A stretch of 64,000 bases of DNA from Panorpa germanica (GCA_963678705.1 OY783222.1:13153730-13217729), one strand, 5' to 3'. Counted from the stretch's first letter, positions 1 through 11,676 are shown. Notes: generated by a model not told the origin, from the sequence alone. Translations and numbers: made by a program.

Positions 1-60
1 AATTTATAAAACAAGTGCTCTTGAAAATTTTCAACGTACGGGTCTTAATCCTATTTAATA

Positions 61-845
61 ATGATCTTGTGAACCATGTCTTATCTCCATGAAACTGCAC
101 TATATATTGATAAAGTTAACTATCAGGATCTCAAACGTACAATTATTTTTTAACAAAGTTATAAACACTTCTAATTGCTACCCAGTAAACATTTTGGAGT
201 AAATTCTACTTAATTTCTATTACGTATCATGAATTTTTTGTCTGGAACGTGTTCGTTTTCTATTCAGTCGTTCAAAGGAAAGGTCCTTTTTATGAGCTAC
301 AGACATTGCAACGACGGTTCACTGCTGAATTAAAAGCGGAGTAGGTTTATGATTTATGACCGGATAATAAAAATATACCCATGTGGGAAAGAAACAGAAA
401 TACTTAATGAATGATGTTGGAAAAAGAAAGAATATTATTATGAAAAACTAACACAAAATCTGTGACAGGTAGAGAACTTGTAAAGCGTTAGAATAGAATT
501 GTACGAGTGACTCGAACTTCACCAAATAGGACACTTCACCAAATTGTTTACTGGGTACTCTCCTCCCTTCTATAACTTGCCATCCCTTTTATAAAACAAA
601 GTGTAAATTGAGATGCAAAAATATGCTGGTCAAACTTCAGTTATTACTTCTTACTACAGGTTCACGACATAATAAAAGTTTTGATATTATAAAGTGGTGA
701 ACAAAAATAAATAAAATCATTTACTCTACAAACTTTTATACTTGTCTCATGATAAATAGCTAAATAGCTATATCTTTGTCGTTAGATATTTGAAAAAAAT
801 AAAAGGGCCAATATATTAGCACATATTTAAATAAAAAATTTAACT
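61..845. repeat. Family B interspersed repeat, copy 1 (split)
   Basis: It begins with CTTGTGAACCATGTCTTA, then a stretch like ACTATATATTGATAAAGT that recurs at 13640, 20310 and 50250. After the mariner-like insertion at 181-555 it continues with a decayed form of the family's internal CTCTTTTATA...GTGTAAA hairpin. Other copies end in TTCACAAGCCCAT, the complement of the start, so this is a terminal-inverted-repeat element without coding capacity. The right end here is decayed and its boundary approximate. Confidence 0.6.
181..555. mobile_element. Mariner-like MITE (family E, copy 1)
   Basis: The left end CCCAGTAAACATTTTGG and the complement of the right end CCCAGTAAACAATTTGG match at 16 of 17 bases. 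TA lies at 179-180 and again at 556-557, the target duplication typical of Tc1/mariner elements. The 375 bp hold no transposase frame. It interrupts a family B repeat. Shorter relatives lie at 52267-52516 and 54866-55080, and a fragment at about 40855-41000. Confidence 0.75.
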
Positions 846-939
846 TATCATTAAGAAGGAAAATAGAAATTGATAGTGTCTTTATTATTTAAAGAATCGA
901 GTCTATACGTAGTACTAGAATTGCATTTAACTAATTCAA

Positions 940-945
940 ACTTAC
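940..945 (-). other. 5' splice donor after ITP exon 2
   Basis: The minus strand reads TGC AA|GTAAGT. The exon stops two bases into codon 40 of the hormone (phase 2). Reading on would end in TAA at once, so the open frame is an exon and not a complete gene. Phase 2 at this position agrees with the known exon structure of insect ITP genes. Confidence 0.85.
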
Positions 946-1277
946 TTGCACAGAGTGTGTAATTGTGGCTGTCTGAATAAACTGTAGCAGTCTTCACAGA
1001 TGCGGTCTAATCTTGCGAATATACTTTTATCGTAGACTCCTTTGCACTGCATATCAAAGAACGACCTCTTCATTAGACGATGGGGTGAAAATATTGAAAC
1101 TCCACTGTCTGGTGGAATCATTGACAATTCATTGATATTATCAACAAAGTCTGCAGGACCACCAAAATCCACGACTTTCTGGTGGTGGTGAGATAGAGGA
1201 CTTGCTGGGATCACTACCAATACTGACACAAGGACCACGAGCGCCGCCACGTAATTGTTGTAGAGAGAATGATTCAT
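946..1277 (-). CDS. ITP: Ion transport peptide (CHH family) precursor, coding exon 2
   Basis: Encodes the N-terminal part of a secreted neurohormone of the ITP/crustacean hyperglycemic hormone family, which in insects acts on hindgut ion and water reabsorption. Residues 1-8 are polar, about 9-26 form a hydrophobic signal peptide (YVAALVVLVSVLVVIPA), and about 28-69 are the precursor-related peptide. Lys70-Arg71 is the convertase site. The mature peptide starts SFFDMQCKGVYDKSIFARLD. Cysteines at precursor 78, 94, 97 and 110 are mature C7, C23, C26 and C39, the family spacing; the last two cysteines (C43, C52) must come from a later exon. The ATG is the first codon of the exon, directly after a splice acceptor. 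No stop precedes the donor. The family normally splices to alternative C-terminal exons (amidated ITP or long ITP-L); none is visible at 1-940, so they lie off the left edge. Family assignment is very secure; the choice of ITP rather than another CHH paralogue is likely. Confidence 0.96.
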
Positions 1278-1295
1278 CTGGAAAAGAAAAATTAT
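1278..1295 (-). other. 3' splice acceptor before ITP exon 2
   Basis: The minus strand reads AATTTTTCTTTTCCAG directly before ATGAATC. This is a strong polypyrimidine tract with CAG, so the exon begins exactly at the start codon. Confidence 0.88.
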
Positions 1296-1504
1296 GTCTT
1301 TATTTATGAATTTAAAAGTAACAAATTAGATATTTCTATTCTTTTTTTAATTTGTCTAAATTGTATAACAGAAAAGATATCTCTATTAGCAAGTAGTTCA
1401 TATAGATATTTTATACAGTGGTGTAACATTTTATATCTAGATACAAATACATGAGTGACGTTTTCAAATATACCAAACGTATGTACATACTTATAAATGA
1501 ACTA

Positions 1505-1614
1505 GTGTTATATTCATTTGTGTGTTAATGTTAGCAAATAAAATTGTAGTGAAAATTCAACTTAAAATTAAGCTTCTATTTGCCAATATTAACAAATAAA
1601 TGAATATCACAATC
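1505..1614. mobile_element. Family I MITE, copy 1
   Basis: GTTATATTCATTTGTGTGTTA at the left mirrors TAACAAATAAATGAATATCAC at the right, separated by a core with AAATAAAATTGTAGTGAAAA. The same arms and core recur at 14707 and about 62010. The fuller copy at 61969-62131 shows the outer ends missing here. Confidence 0.6.
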
Positions 1615-2154
1615 ATCCAATTAATTAATCCACAATAATCCAATATTTAAGCTATAAGCTTATAAAGGTCATATTAAGACGAAATGTCATTGGGACGCCC
1701 GATTAGTCTTCAATGATTCAGACTTTTATATTTTTGTCGACACTTAACCTCCAAAACACACAACTTTGCGTGCTCATTTCTAATACACGTTAGCTGTCAA
1801 ATTTGTTAAGCCTACAGAAGCATGTCGTTCTACGTTATATTTGAAAAGAAATATTCCAAATAAAGTTTCAACATGTGCCTTAAAATAAGAAACAAATAGA
1901 TTCATTTTTAATTGGTATCACTACCAGTGATCGTCTCTGTATATACGAGTATACGCCTAACTGTATTGCAACCAGCATTACACTTATTTATTTTTATAAT
2001 AAAAATAAAAGAAATATTTTATAACCAGATGTGTCATTAAAATCACGCCATAATTGCAAGTCGACAATCAACAGGCTGGTGTAGTTGATGTATGATCATG
2101 TTTGTCAGCAGATACCTATACCAGCTCTACCATGTATTGTAAATAATTAAGCCT

Positions 2155-2290
2155 TTCGCTGCAGCTGTGGTAGTGGTCGGTGGTCGGTGGTCGGTGGCAG
2201 CGGTCGGTGATAAGTTCTTCGGCTGCTAAGGCACACCTGTTTGCAAACGCTCTGGGCGGCGAGCCAATCAAAAACACCAGGTAATATAAT
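2155..2290. other. GC-richer island with GGTCGGT tandem repeat and E-boxes
   Basis: This stretch stands out from AT-rich surroundings. It holds CAGCTG (about 2161), four tandem or near-tandem GGTCGGT units (about 2177-2208), CACCTG and a CCAAT box. I found no second copy in the window. It could be an intronic enhancer or only a simple repeat. Confidence 0.3.
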
Positions 2291-2715
2291 ACTCTTCGGT
2301 TTAAAAAACTAAATAAAAATCATTAAGTACAAGTGACGATGATATCGTGAGAGAATTTCAATTATTTATTCATTGTATTAAAACGATATCTATTTCGGAT
2401 TTATTTACCGAAATCAAATCATGACTTTAACACATGTTCTATATACTTTTTTAATTTGTTATTTCATTTTTTAAGAACTCAATTTTAGCATGTGTTAAAA
2501 GAACTGAATAGGTCTAGGTAAAAGAAACCAAGTCCGTCGCAAATTTAATCACAAAAATAATTAATTAACCTTAGATATCTTAAGCCGCAATAATATTTAT
2601 GAAGTTTTTAGAACTTCGTGGTTTAATATGAATCAAAGTTTTGTTACGTCTGCGCAGCACAACTGGAATAAATTACATCTTAGTAAGCAAAAACTTTTGG
2701 CGAAGTTTGTACAAT

Positions 2716-3220
2716 ACTGTAATGTACAAATATACAAATACTATCAATTTTCAGAAGGTAGAGAGAAGAAGGCAGCGACAAGTGTGGAAGAGGAGCTAAG
2801 AAGAAGAGACAGAGAGATACAGCAACAGGAAAGAATGGAAAAATATCATAATAGCTAATATAATGAATGATACAAGAGGATTTAGAAGAAAGAGAGATAC
2901 CGAAAAACATGCGAGAAAAAGATATAAGAGACATTAGAAGAATCGCAAAATTTAGATTGGGAAACGAAGAGAAAGACAGCAGACACTGTGAAAATAGAGA
3001 GGAAAGAATGTGCAAGGTGTGCTAGAGAGAGATAGAAACGATGTAGCACATTAAGTGATCATGTGAGAAAAGAGTAAAAAGTGAAAAGAAAGTATTAAAG
3101 GGAGGCAATGAAAGGAAGATGTGGATGGCGAAGGAGTGAGGAAAGAGAAGGAAAGGTAGAGTAGAAACAGGAGAGAGACTATCAGGAAGAGAGAAGCAGT
3201 AAGGGTTTAAATTTATCTGT
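2716..3220 (+). pseudogene. R1-like non-LTR retrotransposon, 3' remnant of the RT protein
   Basis: In shifting frames the strand encodes an Arg/Glu-rich tail: EELRRRDREIQQQERMEKYH, then after frameshifts REKDIRDIRRIAKFRLGNEE, then a broken zinc-knuckle-like ERMCKVC. This order (basic coiled stretch, RxARFRLGNE motif, CxxC with a downstream H) is the C-terminal tail of arthropod R1/LOA-type LINE proteins. Stops and frameshifts show it is dead. A purine-rich 3' region follows. Reading frames on the opposite strand here are shadows of it. Exact clade uncertain. Confidence 0.72.
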
Positions 3221-3514
3221 TTTGTTTGTACTTTTCTTTTTTCTTTTGGAAGGAGTGAGAATGGGTAGATAGAATAAGGATCACAAAATGTAATTAAGCA
3301 CAATGATATGTTATTTAATGATTTAAGGCGGAAGAATGTAATGTCTAATGGCAAAAACATTACAATAAATATAATAATAACGTGTAATAAGTATAATAGC
3401 AACAATGACGATCAATTATTTTCAATTTCAAAACTATCTCTACATTTTCAGTTATTTTTATTAGAAAATGTACTGATTTGTGACCTTTCATTTACGTAAT
3501 ACTTTACTTATAAC

Positions 3515-3620
3515 AAAACCTAGTAATATTTAATCTAACAGAATTATATTTTAATATTTTATGGCTATAATAAATACCTTTAATCCTTAAAAAGGTATTC
3601 CTAAGAAGGTTTTTTATTAT
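3515..3620. repeat. Family J fragment
   Basis: AAAACCTAGTAATATTTAAT followed by a TTTTATGGCTATAATA-like stretch matches other J copies at 8340, 50495 and 54645. Confidence 0.45.
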
Positions 3621-6600
3621 GTTAATATGCAAGTGGAAAGATTAATTTTTCAAATAACCATGAATTTAGTAACAAAACATTGTATATTCGGTAACATTGT
3701 TTACGTAACAATTACCTTTTCTTTTGTTTTACTGTATTTAACGGGTGGTGTCACTACATGTAAAATGTTTTGCTTTTTATTATTCCCCATGCAAATAATT
3801 CGAACTTTGATTAAAATTATTTTGAATCCGAAACGGTCAACCAACTTTAAATTTTTAGGATACCGATGAAAGTTATAGCACAATAACTACCTAAACAATC
3901 TAGACTTTCTACTTAATAACTTTTAATCAAAATAATTACTTTTGAGAACAAATAAAATTCTAATTAAAAAATAAAATTAATTATTTTTTTTGCAAAGCAC
4001 GAATGTTACTTTTTTTAAATACATAATAATTCTTAAAATAGAATAACAAAGGAAACCGCCTCAGAGCAGTTAACAGTGTGAGTTGGAAGATAGAAACACC
4101 ACACAGATGTAGAGGGTCCGCGCTCGGCCTATTTTTTATTGTCTTATTTATTTTGTGCTGTCGATGTCAGTGGTGGCGTAAAAATTTAAATGAGTTAAAT
4201 ATTAAAGGAACAGTGCCCGTATTCCTGAGTCTTGTGAGCAATGATCGTGATCAAATGGATATGATTTATATGAGTGAAACATTTTATGAATCACTTTTAA
4301 AAGGCGTGGAAAGTGACAGTTGTCAAGTCAGAGCTGTTTAGATATAATACGTGACAGTTGTTAAATGTGACATTATATTGATGTAGAATAATGTAGATAT
4401 GTATAAATATAAATAAACTATATATAAATATAACTAAAAACGTGAGTTCTGTCCACTCCAAATATCAACTGTGTTGGCGTTATCCCTTTAGCGAAATCTA
4501 TGGCGTTCATGAGTATATGTTTTCATTGAACGATCACTGTTTTACCGACAGACAGAGCTTTGTACCAACTAAAGAAATATATTGTTTTAACATATTTAAT
4601 ATTTATTATATCTTAATAGAATATAAATATTTATTATATCTAGACAGCTGTCACTTTCGACGCATGCGCATAGAGGGACATATGCCTTTCTCTCTCGCAC
4701 ACATTTTGGACACACTTTTAATCTATAGGGAACATATGCTATTCACTCTCCATATATATATGCTCTAAGCTTATACCAGACCGAATTTAAAAAGTTTTTT
4801 ATTCAAGTTAGATTCGATCGATGCTCATCTGTTATCAGCATTCGCGGATCTCGTTAGATCTCCTGTGCTTTGTGATTTGTACCCGCCGCCCCAGGTTGCG
4901 CTGCAGGTAGTCACTGGTCAGGTTACCTTTCCTTTTTTACGACCACCACCTCATAATCACCATTATTTATCGATGCTGTTTCTCTTCTATTTATCTTTTT
5001 AAGCAGTTAAACCTCCCGCGATTATGCTACAGTAATTTCTTTGTAAATAATAATGGAAGCCGACGAACCCTGGGGCAACCTTCTAGTACATACTGAACAA
5101 CATCTTATGTATTTAATAAGATAATAACTTCTGAGTCAGATCGAACATTTATTTTCAAGCCGATATAAATATGTATGAAGAAGTCAATAAATAAATTGCG
5201 TGAGTAGAAAATGTTGCCATGATATCAGGCGTTTTCTGATGCACTGTGTTGCTACTGATACTGAATTAACTTTCTAATGTAAAAATGCTAAAGACAATAC
5301 CATTCTGAATATATTCTAACTACTCTGAAACATTTCGTTATTTTACCACAACTCTGTATGTTTTCTGTAACAAATATCATCTGTTGAGCAATTGACCACA
5401 ATCCGCAATCCGCAATCCGCAAGACGCAGATCGCAAACCATTAGCCTGAAGGTATCCAATGTGGACTCGGTGGCCTCAGATGCGGCAATCATCGACCACC
5501 AAAGACCACCTGGACTATCACCATGATATACTCGTATTTATAAATAAACAGAAACTTGAGTTGCCGAAGAAAAAAAAACGAGTTGGTGAGAGCGATTCTG
5601 TACAGAAATAGATTAAACGGTTTGTTAACCGTGGACGAAGGGCCAGGGGGATAAAAAGGTACATAATATAATACTGGTTCAAAGTTTCCACTTAGGCGCA
5701 GAATGTGTTTGCAAATAACCATCTTCTTTATCTATTCACAAAACAACTAAAACTTATTTATTTGTTTTAAATTAATTTTACGTAGAGTCATCCATCCTAT
5801 CTGATCTTTCGGCAAAGTAATTAAATTTCATCAAACTTACAAAATATAGCTTTGGGTAGGTAAGGCAGCCGAACAACATTTCTCAAAAAAATCACATGCA
5901 CTGGCTGCATTGCGTACTCCAAGTCGTTTCTTACACATTACTCATTCGACGTATATCTACATATTCCATTGGAACTTTAGTTTTACAAAGTACGAATCCA
6001 GATCAAGTGAAACTTATCTTTTGATCTTTGCGTTAAGAAAATTATTATTTCCTACTAGTAAATACAAAATATTATATTGTAATTAATTTCCATATAGTTT
6101 CTAACAAAGGATATTTTGCAAGGCTTGCCAACTGTGATATTATTTGTGATTATTGACAGTTATGTAATGATATCAAAGCCATAGTTAATTATTAGAGGAG
6201 TTTTACAATTAATTGTGTATGGTTAATTAAAATAGTGAAGTGAAATATTACGTAATAGAACTAGCTTTATTTGTGGTTTATACAAGGGCTATAATATCAC
6301 ACAAAACAACAAAGCAAGTAAAGTTATATGTATAGTGCTTTGTTACTATTATATCTATAGAGAGAATTTTTAGGTTAGAATCTGTTCAACAATATTGAAT
6401 GAAATTTAGTAGTTTCTGAACTAATATAGAATAACTTTAAATAATTTTGATGCTGGTAAAATAAATTGAAATACATTTTTACATGCCATGTACTATTTAC
6501 GTCCGTATATAAAAATGAATTAAATTCAAAACAGCACGATATTTTGATGAATGACATTTTCTACAAACACACTTTGGAAATCAATCTACAATTAGAATAA

Positions 6601-7283
6601 TATAAGAATTCATAACAATAGTGTCACGAAACTGTGCTCAAGTAATTTATTTATGAAAAATGAACGTTATTTTTATCTATTTAGTCAATGGAAATCAGTT
6701 AAGAATGTAAATTTATTTATAATATTTCTTAGTAGTTTTATCTGTATCTGAATTTACAAAATAAAGCATCATCAAAACAAAATCAAGAATCTTCCATCAT
6801 AATATTTAGTGTTTATACTTATGACATATTTCTACAACTTAACAAGAATAGGTTGACAGTTTCTGGAAAATGTTGATTGAAATTTAAGTACAATCAAAAC
6901 ATTATTAGTAGAAGGCAACGACACAGATAAAGTATGCGTCCAGCTGTCATACCATTCTATATACTAGTATAGTAAGTGGAATACTTGTATCGTACGAGTA
7001 TGTTGAAAACAAGTCGAGGTATGTGGCGTGGTGGAGCTGGTAGAGCTAGACAAGGCGACGACATCGAAGGCGAAGTGTAAAATGCAGAACGTACGAGAGT
7101 ACGAGTAACCAGCATTCACAGGCGCAGTGGTTACCGCTTCAAAATTATAAAAAGGATTTATTGAAATAATAATCAAAGCGCGTGAACTTTATTTGTAGGT
7201 TAACAAAAAGTTAACCTCTGTTTTCACCACTGTACTTGTAAAATTCACCTGGGATATCATTCCACAATGGACTTTGTTACTTG
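3621..7283. other. Stretch without recognised genes
   Basis: I see no exon here. It contains a near-duplicate AT unit (TATTTATTATATCT at about 4610 and 4629), a GC-richer segment at 4840-4940, and a GCATGCGC (NRF1-like) palindrome near 4660. The open frame at 4078-4341 and the one at 4442-4768 have no recognisable domain. Confidence 0.5.
5399..5419. repeat. Short tandem repeat (CAATCCG)x3
   Basis: Three consecutive 7-bp CAATCCG units, followed by degraded copies (CAAGACG, CAGATCG). Confidence 0.8.
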
Positions 7284-7880
7284 GTAATGAGCTTGTGTCC
7301 TATGTCTTAATTTCTATAAAATTGTACTATATATTGATAAAGTGGATTACTAGAACCTCAAATGTTCAATTATGTTTTAATAACTACTTATATGTTAGGA
7401 GATATTAACAATTAAAAAAGTCATTGTGTCCCTTTAATTATTAAAGGGATTCAACGTTGTACAACATTCCAAATACATGTGATCTCACAACCACTATGTT
7501 GTTTCTCTTTTATACAACAGAGCGTAAAAGAGATATATTCTTGACAGAATTCTGACAAGTTTACAGCTCATAAATCTCTGCTGTATGTATTTATATATTA
7601 AATATTATTTACATCTATTTCGAGAAACAATAAAATTTCAATATAATGTCTGCCGTAACATGGTTAAATAAAATAAAAACTTATTATTCTTTGACTTGAC
7701 TTGATTATTTCGACTACCAACAGCTACAAAACATTACCACAGCACTGACCTAATCAACAAATGAGTGACTTATACAATAAATTTTCACGTCATACAAATG
7801 GCCGACCATCTCTAGCGCTAAAACTACAATTTACAACATTTAGATATATAATAAAATAGACACGTCAATACACATACGTA
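7284..7880. mobile_element. Family A MITE, copy 1
   Basis: It opens with AATGAGCTTGTGTCCTATGT and tracks the complete copy at 47826-48447 over nearly its whole length, including TTAAAGGGATTCAACGTTGT and ATGGCCGACCAT. The right end is replaced by a family D repeat at about 7885. No coding capacity. Confidence 0.7.
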
Positions 7881-7884
7881 TTAC

Positions 7885-8268
7885 AATTGCATTCTGGTCA
7901 GGTGAGCTTTGTAGTGTGTGTAGTGCAACGAGTAACTGTCTAGTCCAACTCCAGCAAAGTGACCATATACGCATGGACTCCATGGATAACGGGCAACGCC
8001 GTGATATTTGGAGCTGACAGAACTCACTGTGCATAATGTTAAGTTATTATAAAATTAAATAAAAAGGAATTGACCTTTTGAATAATAAACTTTAAATGTC
8101 GTTTCTTTGATTCATATAAGATAGTATAATTTAAGTTAAACAGTGTAATTATTATAATGTGTTTGTAAATTACTAAAATAAAAGTCTTTGGTTTCAGAAG
8201 CAATATATAAGTTTGATTAAAAATTAACAATTCCTAATAAAATTGTCTTATATGTATATTGGGTTTTT
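7885..8268. repeat. Family D interspersed repeat, copy 1
   Basis: Starts near TTACAATTGCATTCTGGTCA and runs through GGAGCTGACAGAACTCACTG and AACTTTAAATGTCGTTTCTT to TAATTCCTAATAAAATT-like sequence. The same order occurs at 17805, 18885, 25665 and 58275. I could not assign a class. Confidence 0.65.
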
Positions 8269-8339
8269 AATTAAAATTGTCGGAGCTAGAACTATTTGTG
8301 TAGTCATATTTGTGACGTAACAAATGTAATATTAAAATC

Positions 8340-8582
8340 TACAATAAGTAACCCGCAAACCTAGTAATATTTAATCTTTAAGGGTTTTCTTTTACGATTT
8401 TATAGGTGTTTCAAAAGCCTTTCATATTAAAAGGAACGACAAAGATGCATAGAAGACTACATTTATTTTTCAAAATGTATCAAAATAGGTCACAAAAGTA
8501 GTTAATTAGATAAAAACGTTTGCAGGTAACTTTTATTATGTTAGATACTCCTTAAATACACGTAACTGTGTTTGGCGGGCAG
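8340..8582. repeat. Family J interspersed repeat
   Basis: CTAGTAATATTTAATC ... ATAGGTCACAAA ... GTAACTTTTATTATGTTAGA ... ACGTAACTGTGTTTGGCGGGC. The same succession recurs at 54645-54860 and, partly, at five other places. Class unknown. Confidence 0.55.
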
Positions 8583-9435
8583 TCTCGCATTAAGGTATTG
8601 AAAAAATGTGGTCTTATTCTATTTCCTTTCTTCTTATTTCAAATTCACGTTAAAGTAATGCAATGCCCCTCGTTTTATAGTGTATTTTACAGCCGCTACT
8701 GTTTAATGCAAGTATCCCAGGATTGTTATTTACAATATACACCTGTTAGATATTCCCAGGTGCGGTGCAGTGTGTTGCTAATCCCGTTCCGGCGTCCCTC
8801 CATCCCTCCATTCCCCCGCTCGGCCAACTACGCAACCACCCAACCACCTGTTTAGCCATTTAGCTGTTCACTTGTTCAGCACTTTACACAAGATGGACAT
8901 TTTATATGCATGCCAACAATCCAGCTACGAGCATGATGTCGATGCCTGGTGAATACCAAATGTTGATTCTAGTTATGAGAAAACTCAAGCCTTGTATTTA
9001 GAATGTGTACTCGCAAAACAATAGCCATATAATTAAGAAGCTAAAACCGTCGCAGTTATTTCTTTTTTATGAATCTACTTAATTTGGAGTGAACACATGG
9101 AGTGAGAAACCTGGCGTGGCGCGGCGTGCCGATGGGTACCCTGAATAAAATAATATCTGTGACAAACTTATATTAGAAAGAATGGACTTGAGATTTTAAG
9201 GACAGGTCATTTAATCAAAAATCCAAAATGATTTCATTAGTTGATAAGTTTTTGCAGGTAACCCTGTCGAGTTTTTTTCTTTTATTGATTTTTCAATATT
9301 TTACAGTACTTAAAAGTCAAAATACCGATTTTTCATGAATCAGAAACTTTGTTATTTTAAAATACGTTACAATTAAAAAAAGAAAAACTCAACAGCGTTA
9401 CCTTGGCATTTATGTAAGGAAAGAGTGTGCAAAAT

Positions 9436-10057
9436 AGGGCTTCACACGAACACGAGACTTTTCTCGTCTCGAAGGTTAGGTCGAAAATTTACGAAATATA
9501 AAATCTGGTAAACAAACATCTGTTAAATATTTTATTTTATAATTTTGTCTTTTACAACATTTTGTAGCCGAACGGAAACGAATGTTTTAAGGGAAAATAA
9601 ATGTGAATATAAATTATTTACAATGCGAATGTTTGAAAACATTTTGCCTCAAAAATGTCGTTGAGTGTAGATGTTAATAGCGTCAACCTGACAAAAAGGC
9701 CGAGATAAGATGAAAGTGATGATGCATTAAGTGAAATTGAACCAGTTGATCAACTGTGTATAAAAAAAAATCTTCAAAGTTTAAATTTTCTTTTAAATTT
9801 GATACAATTAATGGTAAGAAAAAAGCGATATGCTTAATGTGTGAAAAATTTGGAATAAAAAAAAATAATTATCCAAAATAATATAATGAATTACTTTGTT
9901 TGGGACTATCTTAGGAGTAAGTTCTCACAAAAATGAGCTGTGACGAGACAAACGATTACGAGACGAGAATGAGACAAAAACGATATCTATTTTATTCTAA
10001 ACTAACGGGGCGAAATTTTTGAAACTCTCGCGTTATTCCGTCTCGTGTGAAGCACTA
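9436..10057 (+). mobile_element. hAT transposon, internally deleted (622 bp)
   Basis: Termini TAGGGCTTCACACGA and, inverted, TAGTGCTTCACACGA match at 14 of 15 bases. The 8-bp target GTGCAAAA flanks it on both sides (9428-9435 and 10058-10065). TAG-type termini with an 8-bp duplication define hAT elements. Subterminal ACGAGAC-like repeats occur at both ends. It keeps a remnant of the transposase N-terminus and has lost the catalytic region. Confidence 0.92.
9655..9880 (+). pseudogene. hAT transposase N-terminal remnant with BED-type zinc finger
   Basis: An ATG at 9655 opens a frame broken by a TAA 18 codons on. After a shift at an A-run the strand encodes KFDTINGKKKAICLMCEKFG, the basic stretch and CxxC of a BED zinc finger, followed by a short Lys/Asn-rich segment before coding capacity ends. 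The BED finger is the DNA-binding domain at the N-terminus of hAT transposases. Second half of the finger and the catalytic region are missing. Confidence 0.7.
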
Positions 10058-10654
10058 GTGCAAAATTTCTAAAGGATCGGTGCAGTACATTTTGAGCTAT
10101 AGAGGACACCGACTCTGAAAAAGTTAAGTGTGAGAAAAACGCATTTAAAAGTTTCAAAGAAAGACGAAACCAGACCAGAGAGCTGAAGACTTAAAACTCT
10201 ATATCTTCGATATTCTATACTGTACATTCATATGATAAAGTGTTTGGGGGCTCATGAAAAGCGCTAGGTTCTTAAGGCATTGGGAAAATCTTTTTGGATG
10301 CTTTGTCATTGTGTGACCACCATTTAATCTGTATCTGATAAGAGTATGAGTATAATGCAATACTCGTAAATAACTGCGTATACCTTCAGTTTTTGATCGT
10401 AACAAGATCAAAACAGCTGCAGCTAATATTTATTATGCACTCATATTTATTTTATAAACCACGTTTAATAATTTCGGATCTTTATGTAGTTTAAACAACG
10501 GTTAATTAAACGGTTTCAACATGTATTTCAAAAATAGATATTTCAGTAAAATTTAAAATTAATCCACGCTTAAAACATGTGATGCACAAATATCGGTCCC
10601 AGTACAAAAATATGTTGACTGTGTTCATATACAATTTAATAGTTTTTCTACGGG

Positions 10655-11293
10655 AATGGGGTTATGTCCTATGTCTTAATTTCTATAAAAGTGTCCTATA
10701 TATTGATAAAGTGGGTTACTAGAACCTCAAATGTTCAATTATTTTTTAATAACTCCTTATATGTTAAGAGATATTAACAATTAAAAAAGTCATTTTGTCT
10801 CTTTAATTATTAAAGGGATTCAACGTTGTACACATTCCAAGTGCATATGACATCACAATCCCTGTGTAAGGTTACCAACCGTACAGCTCATAAATCTCTG
10901 TTATATGTATTTATATATCAAAATATTAAATATTATTTACAGCTATTGCAAGGAACACTCAAATTCCAATATTATGTCTGCCCTAGCAGGGTTAAATAAA
11001 ATAAAAACTTATTATCCTTTGATTTGACTTGATTATTCGACTACCAACAGCTACAGAACATTACCACAGTACTGACCTACTCAACAAATAACTGACGTTA
11101 AAATGCATTTAACGTCATAAAAATATGGCCGACCATTTTTAGCGCTGAAACTACAATTCAAACTTCTAATTGCTATATCTCCGTCAATATTCAGATGTTT
11201 AATAAAATAGACACGCCAATACACATTTATTAACATCAATTTCAATCAACAATTGTAAATTGTAATTGTAACTAAAAAATGAGGACATTGATA
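10655..11293. mobile_element. Family A MITE, copy 2
   Basis: AATGGGGTTATGTCCTATGT at the left, then the complete family order to ACTAAAAAATGAGGACA at the right. It is very similar to the copy at 47826. The right terminal inverted repeat is cut after GAGGACA. Confidence 0.72.
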
Positions 11294-11498
11294 TAGCTGT
11301 GGTTATGCTTCTCTCTTACCTGGCTAAAGGGTAATGTGTGGGTTTGAGTCAAGAATACTGCCACAACTACTGTAACGCATTCTATATGTCATCCTACGAA
11401 CTTATTGAGAGTTGTGTTAATATTCATTTCATTTAATTATCGTTCACGCCAATTGGTACGCCATATCAAGATTCTACTTTTTTTTGTTTTACGTGTTA

Positions 11499-11676
11499 GG
11501 CTGGTTCGCACGGCATTGTACTGCACGTTTTTTTTGCAGTGGCGCATATATTTTATGTAGAACTATTCATACAACGTTTGTACTGCAAAAAAAGGAACAA
11601 CTATATGCGCCACTGTTTATTCGATAATATTTAGACAGCAAAAAAACGTGCAGTACAATGCCGTGCGAACCCAACG
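11499..11676. mobile_element. Hairpin MITE, PIF/Harbinger-like (178 bp)
   Basis: Almost the whole element is one inverted repeat: GGTTCGCACGGCATTGTACT and onwards is mirrored by the right arm, including the inner TATATGCGCCACTG. TTA at 11496-11498 and 11677-11679 is the likely target duplication, the TWA type of PIF/Harbinger elements. The arms are nearly identical. A lone GCCGTGCGAACCTGG at about 49091 may be a fragment of a relative. Confidence 0.8.

Larger units (their letters stand above)
9221..10205 (+). repeat. Family F repeat, copy 1, interrupted by a hAT element
   Basis: AAAATGATTTCATTAGTTGA, CAGGTAACCCTGTCGAGTTT and, after the inserted hAT element, GGACACCGACTCTGAAAAAG and AAAGAAAGACGAAACCAGAC align with 38220-38870 and 56155-56720. 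A long inverted pair (GGTAACCCTGTCGAG / CTCAACAGCGTTACC) lies inside. Class unknown. Confidence 0.65.

Noticed and set aside
3022-3405. 127-codon minus-strand frame
   Set aside because: Its first part is the complement of the purine-rich LINE remnant at 2716-3220, hence the artificial Ser/Leu/Phe-rich product.
4078-4341. Plus-strand frame of 87 codons
   Set aside because: Starts at GTG, has no recognisable motif and no supporting signals.
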